This document shows positions 1 to 12,635 of a DNA stretch of 64,000 nucleotides, in pieces. The notes under the pieces were generated by a model, which saw only the letters and a list, made by a program, of their open reading frames with translations, did no database searches and had not been told where the DNA came from. Each line of letters begins with the position of its first letter. The first letter of the stretch is position 1. The position numbers and the translations under genes are program-made. The stretch is from positions 62,001 to 126,000 of the forward strand of contig JAUJPP010000002.1 in assembly GCA_030562195.1 (NCBI GenBank), read 5' to 3'. The DNA comes from Nipponacmea schrenckii (lineage: Eukaryota; Mollusca; Gastropoda; Lottiidae).

Positions 1-2261
1 ACACCAGTGAGAACTTTGTCAACGTTATACCTCCACAATTTTCCAGTTAAAAATTTGCAATTAGATTCACATACTGATACAGTATTGTAAAGTTAGTAAC
101 CTACATGTTGCATTGCCCAATTTTTCTTCAAAGGGAATGAAAGTCTTGTTATATACGATTGTAAATTAGATACATTAGGTTAACTTGTTCATAAAATCAT
201 TACCCCGTACTGAGATAAAAGCCAATCTTTAAGACTAATCTGGTAAATAAATTGCGTGCAATATTCAACTTGTAGCAGTGTCCAATTTAAGAAAATGTCT
301 ACGTAAAAAAATATTTTGTTCTAGCTAACGTATTATTTAACCTCTAACAAATTAAAATAGTCCACAGTATTATTCATCAATTCTATAATACAATAACATT
401 TGTCATGCAAAACGACAAAAAAGTAATTTAACATGGGATCATAAAACAAAATCATTCTAAATCAATAACAGAAACCTCTTTAAACTAACATCACGTCAAC
501 ACAATTCACAAGACATAAAACTTCACAAGTTTAGTATCTGTAATAAACTGAGAATCAGAATGCAATGAAAGAATAATAATAAAGTCTTTAATTTACGAGG
601 TTCAAATTTAGGCCCAATACACAAGGACATGGTTATGACTAACATACAGCCAATGGAGGAAATACAATGGATGAATAAAAAACCTACACAAATATACAAT
701 GTACAATTTGTTATATTCACATGTGCAGGCGTATTAGAAAGACAGATCTACGTTACTGTGATCAAGTACATGACAAAAAAGAAAGATGTGCATAAGATGA
801 ACTGGGATCAAAATACATATAATTCATATAGATAAATATGCGAAAAGGTCAGTTCAAGTGCCGTGATTAAGCTACCCAAATCTACTGCATATATGATGTT
901 ACTATGGAGGAGGAGGAGGGATTCATCCAGCTATTAGAATGTTTAATCCACGAACATAAACAAAAATGATTTTCAAATTAATTTGAATTAAAATTTCAGG
1001 CCAAATATAATAATTAGTGAAACAATATGTGGTATATACAGAAAATGAAAAAGAACACTGAAAAAATACGAAAGCGAAGTAGGCTGGATAGTAGAATAAG
1101 TCATTAGTTACGAAATGAATACCTATATGACACAGAATTGATCTTATAATTCTGTTATGGGTGTCGACTTAAATGTGAGTTGCAACTAGCATAGGCCTTA
1201 GAAGAATATGAAAAATCTAACATACAATATACAAATATGGTAAAAAAAAATATTCTTAATGGCCTGGAAACCCCGACCACATGTCGAGTTGACAAACCAA
1301 GTAGAAAAGAAAGTTTGTTGTGTAAGTTTAGCAGCAATGGTGGATTTGGTACCAGACAGGATATGCTTACTCTTCTAGACACCTTATACTAGCATCACTT
1401 TCCATAATGTCATCTTTAATTATAGATCATAATATACAGTATCTTTGAGTTACTGAGTATCCGATATCTGAGTATTCCGACCATCTGAGTAATCCCACAT
1501 CTTTTTCAGGTCCCAATTGATTTCCTTATGGATCTTTCTTACTCTTGATAATTAGCTGAAGACGAAGTTTTGCCAATATGTTGTTTTTGATATAGGTTTT
1601 CGTAATGTATATTAACATCAAGAAGCACACCGTGCGTTGAGTTGATGTTGTACCATTCGCCTTTCTGTTTCAATGGAGTTCAAACTCAATTTGGAACAGC
1701 TTAAGCTTGTGTTTTGAATACCATATTTCGTTTCGTTCTGAAAAGCGCCTATAAATTAAATTTATCTTTAATAATGTTTCTGAGGTTCTCAACTTTCACT
1801 GTCGTAGTAAAACAATAAGCCTATGATCTCTTTCAGAGAAAATATATGGATTTTAGAAATAGAATTATAACTACTCCTACACAATGTGGAAACTGATCTA
1901 AAATAATGGAAGTGACTGATAACATATCTTAATAATTAATTCATTTACACTATGTCGTTTATCACTAGATTTTACCACTGATATTCACATCCTGTTTCAA
2001 CTAATACAGTTACTGTATCTTTATATACTAGTACAGAGATTAATAATTTCATTTATTTTCCATTTGTCTTCATATCAAACCAAAAAATTTGTCAAGCTAT
2101 CAAAATGTTGTTTTACTTGGCATTTTACTACATATTCCTTTTCACAAACTATAGACTTCAGTCAAAACTAACGAAATCAGGCAGTAAGGAATAGCCAAAT
2201 ATTGATGTGTTCAGACGATGTTTTAAGTATGAAAACTATTTCGAATGCCTTAGTTCAAGTA
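1..2261. other. AT-rich non-coding stretch
   Basis: I see no exon, RNA gene or recognisable element here. Open frames are short, lack protein-like composition and have no convincing splice signals. It lies 3' of the visible Rab exons on the minus strand, so undetected downstream exons of that gene cannot be excluded. Confidence 0.5.
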
Positions 2262-2269
2262 TCTGATCG

Positions 2270-3474
2270 CAGTGGCGGAGCCACAGGGGGGGGGGGGCAG
2301 GGGGGGCAGCCGCCCCCCTCGCAGCCCCAAAGGCTAGTTTTTCGGACAAGGCATTTAAAAAAAAAAAAATTTAACGGCCCAATTTTTTTTTTTTTTTGGG
2401 AATTTAAAAATGAAATCATATGTTTGCCCGAATATCCTATATTACTATAACTGTATTTTTTTAAATTGATAGCCCAATTTTATTCTCCTATAATAATATT
2501 TCATAATTCATATTATTTAAGGATCGAAATCACTGCCCGAATGTCATTGCTATGATTATATTTTACATATTTCAAAAATTGAAATCGCAGCCCGAAAGTA
2601 GAGTTTAGAACTTTTTTTTACACAACCAAAAAAAGACAATTCGGGCACATATTTCAATTTTTTCAATAAATATTGTATGACATACAATATTTGTTAAAAA
2701 AAAATGGAAATCGGTGCCCGAATTGCCTCAAATTAAGACAATTCGGTAAGGTTTCACCTAAAAAGTTAACAAGTTCCTTGGCTTACTTCCCTTGGAAAAT
2801 AGATCATTTATTAATCAAATAATTCAATAAAAATTCCACCAATAAGAAAATGTAAAATAAATAAGTTTAATAAGGTTTCAACTAACAACACACGAGTTCC
2901 CTGGCTTACTTCCCTTGGAAAATAGATCATTTTAATCACTTTGGGTTTTTTTGTGTAAAAAAAAGTTCTAAACTATTATTCCACCAATAAAAAAATGTAA
3001 AATAAATAAGTTTGATAAGGTTTCAACTAAAAACACATGAGTTCCCTAGCTTACTTCCCTTGGAAAAAAGATCATAATTATCATTATAATCACATAACAT
3101 TGCGTGTCCTCTAGCTGTGATCATTTCAGAGTGAAATTTCGTTAGAATAACACCTGTTCTATCTTCCATCGATCATCGATAAACACGCACTAAAAATTGT
3201 TCAAAAATATTTTTGTCTTTTGTCAAGAATTGTTTGGCCTGGTTATAACTTGCACTGTTGCAATTTAGCAAATTGACACAGAAATCAAAAAATGTCTTCT
3301 ACACGTAAACGGGGTAAGGGGGTAGTATCATGTGTTCTAGAAAGAGTGAAAATACTCTGCCAATAACAATAGTGTTTCTCTCGAAGAAAACTCTCATAAC
3401 TAAGTTCGAAATTCGGGCAACCTCAGAAATCTCGCCCCCCCCCCCCCTGGGACGTAAACCTGGCTGCGCCACTG
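2270..3474. mobile_element. Non-autonomous hAT-like DNA transposon
   Basis: The element has terminal inverted repeats: the left end reads CAGTGGCGGAGCCA and the reverse complement of the right end reads CAGTGGCGCAGCCA. Both ends continue into long G or C runs. It is flanked on both sides by the same 8 bases, TCTGATCG (2262-2269 and 3475-3482). An 8-bp target duplication with CAGNGGCG-type ends is characteristic of the hAT superfamily (established knowledge). There is no transposase frame; only a short start, MSSTRKRGK, is visible on the plus strand near 3292. Inside are three direct repeats (listed separately) and scattered GCCCGAAT motifs. Length 1205 bp. Confidence 0.88.
2749..3077. repeat. 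Three direct repeats inside the hAT-like element
   Basis: Three units begin near 2749, 2873 and 3017. Each starts AAGGTTTCA and carries a core close to GGCTTACTTCCCTTGGAAAA. The first two also share an ATTCCACCAATAA.AAAATGT segment. Units are roughly 120-145 bp and diverged by a few percent. Such subterminal repeats can be transposase-binding sites, but that is inference. Confidence 0.75.
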
Positions 3475-3482
3475 TCTGATCG

Positions 3483-6400
3483 AGATGGTCGCAGTCGAAA
3501 AAATGTATAAAAAAAACTTATATCAACACTGTTTAAAAAAAACAAAAAACATCATGACATAAACAACAGGTGCACCTATTTCGATGCCCATAAGTGAAAC
3601 TAGCCGCAGAGGTTGTTCCAGGAAGCAGGGCTGGCACAACTTCCACCTACTTTGAATCAAGTCTGGAAATCTGAAGAAAAAATAGTAAACCTTTTTCCAA
3701 CAACGTTTGAATTGGATTGGTATAAGCTTTATAAAGAAATGACGGGTGAGAATTTATGTTCAGAGTAAAATCAATTTGTATGCGAGACATGTTACCAATA
3801 ACTATATCATTACTACTAATAACAAGTGTTACTATACATGGCCAAATATAGATTAGTGCTGATGAGCCAGATTAAACTTGCTAATGTCACCATCATGGTA
3901 AACGATTTTCTCGTCTCTCGTCAGTTATGAAGTATATTTTCTTTCCACGTTTACACATGAAAGACCTTGTTCATTCCTCGGGTTGTTAGATCTTATCTTT
4001 GTCCTGATACTGACAAAAGGCACAACTTAAAAAGAAAGAAAAGAAAGAAACAACTATATTTTACAAGGATAACAACTTAGGTTCACAAGTCCGCCGTGAC
4101 AGGGATCCTTTCTACCAGCTGGTCCTTGGCCAAACCTCTTGGCATCGATCTTTCCAGGATTATACGTACCCATTAACAGCTGGTTGGGCTGGAATTATGA
4201 GTGAAGATGACTTATTCAAGGTCGACATTTCGGTCGAGATTAGAACTCACGACAGTGACTAAAGTTCCATAGGATTCGTTGAAAACAAGTGCCAGACCTT
4301 AAACTACGAGGGCGGGGGGCATTCAAATCTGGCTGAGGGCTCTAACCCAAATAAAATATAGCAGAGAATAATTTACTAAAATTAAATTTTTGGTGGGGTG
4401 GGGAAATGGGGTATCCTCAGCTCACTTCAGTCCCCAGGCCATTTGAAAAAGAGTCGTTGATATTTGGAAAAGTTCCCTTAATGTCGTAATTATTATAAGT
4501 TTACCGTATTGTCGTCTGACTCTAACGATTAGAAACCTTAACTGACGTACACAATTATGTAACAATATCAAACCTGACCATCAAAGACCTCTGTGGTGAC
4601 CTTTTTTGGTAAATTTTTCAATCAAAGTGTGGCAGAGCAGAGATATCGTCTCTTTAAAGGGACAGTTCACCATTCTTTTGCCCAATCATACCTCTCACAA
4701 ACTTGGTTTGAGGTACTTTTGAATGATATTTGCGTTGTTCATGTATTTCTTGTATTTCTGGTAACTATATTACATATAACCAAGACCCAAATAAACCTAC
4801 AAAATTGGGAATCTGTCCTTTGATCCATCTGCAATTAAGTTTAGCCCAATACATGTATAAAGATATGAGAATGTCAGATGCGTCTTTTCTACAAAATGAT
4901 ATTGTAAACATATTAATCGTTAGGGACCTCTTCAATCCTATTATCTTTATTTTATGTCTCGTAGCCATAGCAACATTTTCAAAATCTTAAGTAAGTGTTT
5001 GAGGCACAATATGTCTATTAGATCTCAACCCCGCAATTAAATGCATCTCATACATTAACTGCAATTTATAGAACAGAGAACAATCTTATATACAAACCAG
5101 CTATAGGTTCGATAGAAAATTGTACAGATTTCTATGTGAAATCCAACAGTTCATAAGTTGAATAGAAAGACAAATCCACAGAGCTGAAAATCGGTTAAAT
5201 ATAACGACAGCTATCTGCAAAAACAAATTTTCCGTGTTAGCATCTCAGACGTGCATCACTGACAAAAAAATGGAGGGGGCTGTCTTGATTCAGATGCTAT
5301 TAACTCAACCTATCGTGGACGTCTAACTCACTGAGCCAATTCGGCTCTTAAAATACATATTTCTGAATACTTGTCTCACAGCCTAGTTTTGTATTTTAAA
5401 TGTAGAATCAAGTTGTAGATTGATAACGAAATGATATATTGAATCTAAACTTTAATCAGATTGGTGATAGACATAAAAGCAATGATGATATTCCCATAAT
5501 GGCTGAATAAACAATACGTGATTAGATAGACTTTTATCAGGCCTGATAGAGAATTGATACTTTTAAAATGTCGATGAATACAAATAACCTATGGTAAATA
5601 TTCGTCTTTTCTAATCACAACTTATTTGCCTTGTTTATCCCAACTGGAAATTGACTGTAAGTTAAAAATCGGACAACACAATATTGGTCTAAATCTTCAA
5701 CGTAGTACAGTTAGTCCGCTAACACGTACACGTAAAGGGAAATGTAAGGAAAATCTTGAAAAACGAATATTTCCTACGGCAAAGACTAATAAATCTTAGA
5801 CAATTTTTTCGTCCTTAGATAAATGTTTAGGTGTCTTCAGCTCTAATTTGTAGGAGAAAGAAGGTAGACACTTGTACCAAAAGAATGTATTTAAATTTCA
5901 TACGGAGTATAAACAACATTATACGCCTAAATGGTAAGTGGTGATGCAAATATAAAATTTTATCAAAAAAAACTTCCAATGATGAATATCAATTTCAGAT
6001 GATCGAAGTACTTTTTATGATGCACATTTTGAAACCCAGTTCGTTTGCAATTAAAAAGAATTTAAATATCCAATCCGCTATTCATACATCCTCAATATTT
6101 TTAACAGCGGGTGATACTCTTGGACTCAATTTAATCTTCGAATCATTTGAAGTGTATCTTAACCGCAATTTTTGTCACCGCAAATGTCAATCCTGAAAAA
6201 AAAATCAATTTACAGTACATACGTAATTTTACAAAGCATTTTATAAAATTTTTGCTTCATAATCGAAAAAGAGCTTTTATTGAAGAAATAAGGTTGTATC
6301 ATACGATATGTAATAGAATATTGTAAGAGAAAAGCACTTGAAATTTTAATATATTTTAAATATCAATGTTGACAATTGTAATATATCTGCTGTCACAATA

Positions 6401-7046
6401 ACAAATAATGTTGCTAATGTTTTATTTAATAAATGAATTCCACCATAAAAGAAACGCACACGACATATTTTTGATATTCAAAACTTTAGATTTCATCCAC
6501 AACAAAACGGTAGATTTAAATTCGATATGACTCTAAAGCCTTACCCTCTTGATGTTAGTCACGCGTGGATCACAAATTTTGGCAGTGGGAACTGGGTGGG
6601 GAAGTGGGTTCTGTTAAAATTTTACTAAAACCAAATCCCATTGTCAATACCTTTAATACTTTCAAATATCAAAAGAAAGAAATTCTTGCTTATGTCAGCA
6701 GCAATTCATCTACCTCATATCTTGTACAATTTGCCAAAAACAATATAGCCTTTATTGAAGAAACAAAATATAAAATTCGTGATTGTCATTCCAACCAGAA
6801 CTTTCCGACTGTTTAGGGAAAACTAATGGACAAATAACTTACATAAAATGTGACCCATGGTTTTGTTGTTCAAGTTGACTTTGAAATGATTCCCTTTTTT
6901 ATACCTTTCAGTAATACGAACTGTCGAGCTGTACCCATCATCAAAGAATTGTATAAACGCCTCCAACACGGTTTTACTAAGGTTTTTCACAAAAAATAAT
7001 TGTTGCTGCTAAACGTAGTAGAAATTTAAGTGATAGTTAAGTTTAG
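3483..7046. other. Non-coding DNA with degenerate SINE debris
   Basis: No credible exon is seen. A weak SINE trace lies around 5245-5345, where a CATCACTGACAA block and a tRNA-like CTCACTGAGCC block match parts of the full SINE at 7.1-7.4 kb. Another SINE-like piece at 4.1-4.2 kb is listed separately. The rest is AT-rich sequence without obvious structure. Confidence 0.45.
4085..4215. repeat. SINE-like dispersed repeat, copy 1
   Basis: This stretch matches 8308-8425 in blocks: GATCCTTTCTACCAGCTGGT, then GGATTAT.CGTACC, then an ACTGG/GCTGG block and a GATGA.TTATT.A.GTC block. The order and spacing agree, so these are two copies of one interspersed family. The GTACC...ACAGCTGG...GGCTGG style is familiar from invertebrate SINE bodies (recalled, not searched). 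Confidence 0.6.
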
Positions 7047-7408
7047 GAAATGAAATGAAATGAGTTTTACGTCCTACTCTTCTGCACCTTATGGGCTAAT
7101 GAAGACGGGCAACACCATGCAGTGTACAATGAGGCAAATTTTGTCAGGACAGCGGCATTAGCCTACTCTTTTTGCGATTTCCAACTGTCGAGGGATCTTT
7201 AACGTGCACAGCCTGTAGCACACGGGGCCTCGGTTTATTGTCCCATCCGAACGACTAGACGCTTTTTCCATGTCAGTCCCTCCGAACTGCATCACTGACA
7301 AGGGGAAACCGGGCTGAAAAACCCGAAAGTTCATCTCGACCTTTGCCGGGATTGAACCCTGGACCCAGGTTAGCGAGCAAGCGTCTAACCCACTGAGCCA
7401 GGCAGTCT
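7047..7408 (-). mobile_element. Full-length tRNA-derived SINE (Deu-like body)
   Basis: Read on the minus strand, the element begins with a tRNA-like head: an A-box region TGGCTCAGTGGGTTAGACGC (7382-7401) and a B-box GGTTCAATCC (near 7350-7359), the two internal RNA polymerase III promoter elements. Next come a body containing GCACGTTAAAGATCCC, which resembles the Deu domain of DeuSINEs, and a tail of ATTTC repeats (7049-7064). It is the most complete copy in the window. Partial copies lie at 8.1, 27.4, 30.9 and 39.4 kb. No clear target duplication is visible. Confidence 0.82.
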
Positions 7409-8087
7409 TAAACCTGTGACAACATAATAATCATACTTAACTTCTTCAGACTTATTTTTCAAGCAGATGTAAGTTACAAATAAACAAATCTTGGTTACCC
7501 ATTAATTTCAATGTATCTATTAGTTTCAGAAAATACGTTCTATGGTTTCATCTTTTTAATTATATAATTGTCCTGAAGAGCCATGGATACGTGTCAATGG
7601 TTGAAGATTGCAGATCGTAGGAGTGAGGAATCGGGGAAAGGGCGGATGGAGGGTAAATACTAAAACAGTTTTACTACTATTCCCTCGAATAAAAGAATTA
7701 ATCAATAAATTGATACTAGTATCGTGATGATATGTGCCATAAGAATACAAAGTCATACGAAAGTATCAAATGTTATGAAAATCTATGAGTGTTTTCATCA
7801 AAAGGATTCTTTTATATTCTTTAGGCCCAGGAAAAATGTGAATCCAACAAGTTTCAGGTTGCATGTGATCTTTGCATTTGTCAATGTCCTAAACGGGATA
7901 ACTAATTGCTAACAGCCGCCAAATTACGATCAAATGTATAGACTATATCGATTAATTAAGCTAATCGTGCATTGAGATAAGTATTTTTGGCAGACTGATT
8001 CCCTTTTATACTACCTTTGTTTAGAGCAGTCCTCGAGTCTTCACCTTTATCGAACAATCAAATTAGGTGGTTTAATATAAAATGAAA

Positions 8088-8242
8088 TGATTTTGCAATT
8101 TGCAGGACAGCGGCATGAGCCTACCCTTTTAGCGATTTCCAACTGTCGGGGGATCTTTAACGTGCACAACCTGTGGCACACGTGGCCTTTACGAAAAGAT
8201 CCGTTTTCATGTCAGTTCCTCCGATCTGTATCACTGACAAAA
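8088..8242 (-). mobile_element. Truncated SINE fragment
   Basis: This matches the body of the 7.05-7.41 kb SINE (blocks GGACAGCGGCAT, GATTTCCAACTGTCG and CATGTCAGT.CCTCCGA) in the same orientation but lacks the tRNA-like head and the tail. It is directly followed, after about 70 bp, by copy 2 of the second SINE-like repeat. Confidence 0.75.
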
Positions 8243-8307
8243 TGTATCATGATGATTGATTTAATATATAATATTTTATGAAATGCTGGTTAAACAAAGG
8301 TGAATCA

Positions 8308-8425
8308 ATTAGGATCCTTTCTACCAGCTGGTCCCTCGACAAATCGCATCACATTGATTTCTACTGGATTATCCGTACCAATTACAACTGGGCCGACTGG
8401 AAAATGAGGAAGGATGATTTATTTC
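8308..8425. repeat. SINE-like dispersed repeat, copy 2
   Basis: Partner of the repeat at 4085-4215, sharing the GATCCTTTCTACCAGCTGGT core and the downstream blocks. Same orientation as copy 1. Confidence 0.6.
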
Positions 8426-8429
8426 AGGT

Positions 8430-11400
8430 CACTTAACTTAACCCGGCATACAAGTATATGTCATCAGTTAACAATATAGTAAATTAAATCATCGAACATG
8501 ACGGATTACAAGAAATTACCATCACACTCCATTGAATCAAAGTTCGGTTAAAGTTTTCAAATGATTTTCGATTTCAAGCTACAAGGAACAGTTTAAAGCC
8601 ATTCTGAAAACAACAAAATTAAGGCTTGAAGGCTTAAATTCAAAATTAGAATGCCAATTCTTGTACGAAAATAGTAAATGCTTTGATGATTCGATTACGA
8701 CGATTCCATGTTTCGGCAGTATAATCATGACCAATGATAATGCACGATAGAGAATTATTTTTCATTCTTCGTGATCTGAGTAATACATCATATCGTATTT
8801 TGTAGTAACATTAATTTCCCCTTGAAGATACGCTATTTACACCCCAATAGACTGGTGAGTTGTATTGTTCTGATCGTAGAACGTAATACAGTAGGATATT
8901 AATTACTGGTTAAGTTATGTTCTTGACATGTTCATTAAGTCAGTTTCAATAACATGCTGGGAAATGAACATATTACTCCGAGATCAGAAAATGTATAGTT
9001 ATTTCAAACTTCTTGATTGTGTGATAGCCATTTTATATTGTTTACTTATTCTGAAAGTAAATGCCACGATACAATCTTCATTGATTTCTTTATGGATTCC
9101 TTACATTAAATAATTCTTTATTTTGCACTTTTAAAATTTAATCTTTTAATACAGTTGACATGCTATATTTAAACATTGAAGCAAACGTCAATGGTATTGC
9201 TTTGGTTTGAATGCTACTTTTAATCAATGCTTCTTGGTGAGCTTATTTATCTGTATCGAATTCGAATTATAGACGTCAACAAGTCAAACCTCGTGAGTCC
9301 GTGTAATGTCTTGAGGTTTGATGCTGTCATTAATCCAATCATATTTCTGTGAGTATACGAGAAAAAAAAGAAAGAACGAAAATGTACCTAAACAATATAA
9401 GCTTTTGAAATATAGGAATTAGACTTTTGGGATTGAGCATTCAATCAGTTTCTGTTGTGTTGTTTGGATTTGATAGAAATTCAAATCGACTTATTTCCAA
9501 AAAAGCGATAGAAATCGGGAAGCTAATGATATAATGTTAACTGACGCTATTGGTCTCCATTATCGATTCAATCTTTGATTTTTAAATCACTCTTGTGGGT
9601 GGGGAAGATGTAAAAGGGTATAAGGAGAGTTTCTTTACAGGGACTCAAAATAGCACTCAAAGCAATCATAAAAGCGTAATTTTGCATCATTGAACAATTA
9701 TTTTAAGGTGCATTAAGTATTACAGGAATCACAAGTAAAAGTAAAGCCTGCATTAAGAGTTTGTTTCTTAGAAGGATAGCTTGAGGGTTGCAGGTTACAT
9801 AACAAATTAAATTTACAATATTATTAACAAATATCAAAAATAATGTCCCAAACAGTAATTATAAATTTTTAATGACAACCTCGAAAGGTCAAGTAGATAC
9901 TTCTTTTTATTGCCATTTCAGCAGAAAACACGTGTTTTCTCGAAAGACGATCTGGACTTATGGTGATTTAATATTCATCTACCATCTGTTAGCATTGTCA
10001 GATAAACTCAACAGCAATATTTTAAAAAGACAATTACCTTATATTCAATCAAATCTTTCTCGTCTTCTTCTTCCATTATATCAGAATCTAAAACAGAACA
10101 TTTTGATCTTGATTTGTATATAGATTAAAACAGACGAGACAGCACTACAACCTGGTCACATCAAGCATACTGTTATATCTATCCACTATAGTCGGTATGA
10201 ATAGATAAATAGATATACGCCACTTCTCTCGTCTTAGAGAATTCCACACTTTTAGTTTGATGGTCTCAATATGTTCCCGTGATTCTAAACCGACAATATG
10301 ATGGTAATATGTTGACAATGACAAAAACCAACACAAACGCTTCAAGTTATTAGTGGCATTTTCTTCCTGCACCGTGTCTCTTCATCTCTTCAAGTGTTAC
10401 AAGTTTCTACTATCATCGATTGGAAAGATAGAACAAAATTGTAGATTAACAACATGTATTCTAGTATTATAAGACAGTCAAGATGTGACAAAGTTACTTG
10501 TCAGGATTCATTAGCACAAACTAAATGACAAGAAATAATGAAGAAAATAAAAGTGTAAATGTAACTGTAGCAACTTGTTATAACATCTTACAAATGTTGA
10601 TGTAGAGTTGAGCTATTTAATCGCAGTGTGACTAAAGGTGCTCCATAACAGCAACCGCCACAATAATGATAATAACTGGAATCCTTATATCTAAAATCAC
10701 AGTACTAACATGTAAGTTAAAGTTGTCTTCATGCCGAATCGATCGATAGAATGTGTTATTTGTGTTAGTTATATATTTCTATTTTAATATAAAATAAAGT
10801 TGATTATTTGATGAATAGGTGTCAAGTTTGATTGACATTCAGCATGTTATTATAACGAAAAACCATAAAATTACGCCGCAAGGAACGTTTGAAATGTAAA
10901 TATTATTTCTTATAATATTTTAAATTTAAACCATTTTAACTTAAATCATTTTTTTGTACAAAATAAATTGAAAACGCTGATTTATGTTCTCAGCAGTTAT
11001 TAGTTATAAGGGCATCTACAACGTACATATCGTGCTGCCACAGAGTTATTAACCTATAATCCTATTCTGTGCGATCAGTTATGAAAATATCTCTGGGCCC
11101 ATTCTTTCCATGATTTGAGGCTGGCTATAGTAACAAGACAACAGCCACAGCAGCGAGAAAGAAGGAAGTAAAGCTCGTTTGAATTCACATAATGTAATAG
11201 CTAACTTGATTGAGCCCAGATTCTTTCAGAACAACAATGACCTTTATCTTGTTTCTAAGAAACCTAATGACCTTCTCTTCACTAAATGATATTGTCTACG
11301 TTTGTTCAAGACTAGAATGATTCTTTCTTAGTTTCAAGTTTGCCAGGAGGCAACGATAATACTGAGGTATGCAATTCCCCCAATAAATGCTATTATTCGA

Positions 11401-12500
11401 AAACGTCAAAAAGCATTAATAATTGTGGTATACAAAATTACACAGAAATAAGTCACAAGGTGTGGAAAACACCCACATGACATTGAGTATAGTGTAGAGC
11501 ATAAGGTAGCATAAAGGATTTAAAGGCCGTGGTTGACCGTTTTCTGAGGTTGATTTGGGTTTTCAGTATGTGGAAAAGTATTAGAACTGCGCAAAAATCC
11601 CTTTAAATTTAACTTAAATTCCACTTTCTATTTCTATATTCATGTACAATTATTTTTTTTTATCTACGGATTCGTTATTTTGACTTTCATAATCGGACAA
11701 TTCTAGACAAACATGGACTGGTCGAACAAAAGGCCCTTTAATGCAATTATGCGAGGTGGTCCACTACTAAAATTATTTACAGATTATCCTTCGTTAATAA
11801 AAGTATCATGCTCATGCTCATTAACATGCTTAAGTCGATAGACATCATTATAGCAATAAAATACCACCCAGAAATTGAAATTTTAACAATCAACAAAACC
11901 AATATTCAGAAATTCTGCACCACACGCCAATGTGATATATTTCGACAGATTGATATTTACCTCTTTTGAATTTGAGAAACATTCAAAATAGATGCATAAC
12001 AGACAATAACACAGGCTTTTTACTAAGGTTTCCTTACCACAATTTTCAATTTATGAAATATCTTGAAATATTATGTATTTATTCAAAGCTTTCACGAGAG
12101 ATCTTGACAGTGCTTTGTTATGTTTATCCCTTCAAATGAAGTTTTTCTTATTTCAATATTTTTAGTAATAATTTGATTTCTTGAATCCAAACAAAATTTT
12201 CCATATAATATAAATTTTTCGGGAAAAATTTAGCGAACGCCTAATTATCCGAGACATTGTTAATATTTATGATTTAGTTACAAATCAATCAGTTTTCATA
12301 GCATTCATATAATGGTTCCAGAGGGATGGACGTAAAAACAATCCAAAACTTCATTCAGCTTCCTGAAGACATGGACACAAATGATTGTTAAATTTGTAAA
12401 CGCCTGTGTAGGTAAGACGATTACACAACACACACAAAACTTTTTATAGAACTTCATTTTATCAACTTCAATATTTGAATAATCACGGGTTCACTGTAAA
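8430..12500. other. Non-coding DNA, two weak exon candidates at its edges
   Basis: Mostly AT-rich sequence without recognisable genes. One small candidate coding exon on the minus strand at 10038-10076 is described in the findings. A short block at 11520-11720 has weak similarity to 23200-23420 (shared GTTGATTTGGGTTTT), possibly two relics of one old repeat. Nothing else is supported. Confidence 0.4.
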
Positions 12501-12553
12501 TAGACATAATGATGTCACATGGGAAATATAATCAAACTAAATAAATAACTTAC

Positions 12554-12635
12554 CTTAGTTTGATTTCCAGAGGGAGCCCCAGTCTATCACATTTCTCATC
12601 TACTGACATATCTCTCATCGTCTCTGATTTCGTGC
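12554..12635 (-). CDS. Candidate first coding exon of an unidentified minus-strand gene
   Basis: On the minus strand an ATG near 12635 opens a 29-codon frame (MLSTKSETMRDMSVDEKC..., ending in LPLEIKLR) that runs into a good splice donor, CTAAG|GTAAGT, near 12554. A TTTATAG element lies about 180 bp upstream. I do not recognise the peptide. The exon lies 3' of the two Rab exons, so it could be the start of a separate gene that extends left of the window, or an alternative exon. Evidence is only an open frame plus one splice site. Confidence 0.25.

Noticed and set aside
4593..4990. Overlapping frames on both strands near an AAAGGGACAGTTCACC word
   Set aside because: The start resembles common repeat termini, but I found no matching inverted end or target duplication, and the frames lack family features.
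7340..7402. Possible functional tRNA gene from A- and B-box matches
   Set aside because: The boxes are the head of a SINE; a full cloverleaf with anticodon stem is not supported and a SINE body follows.
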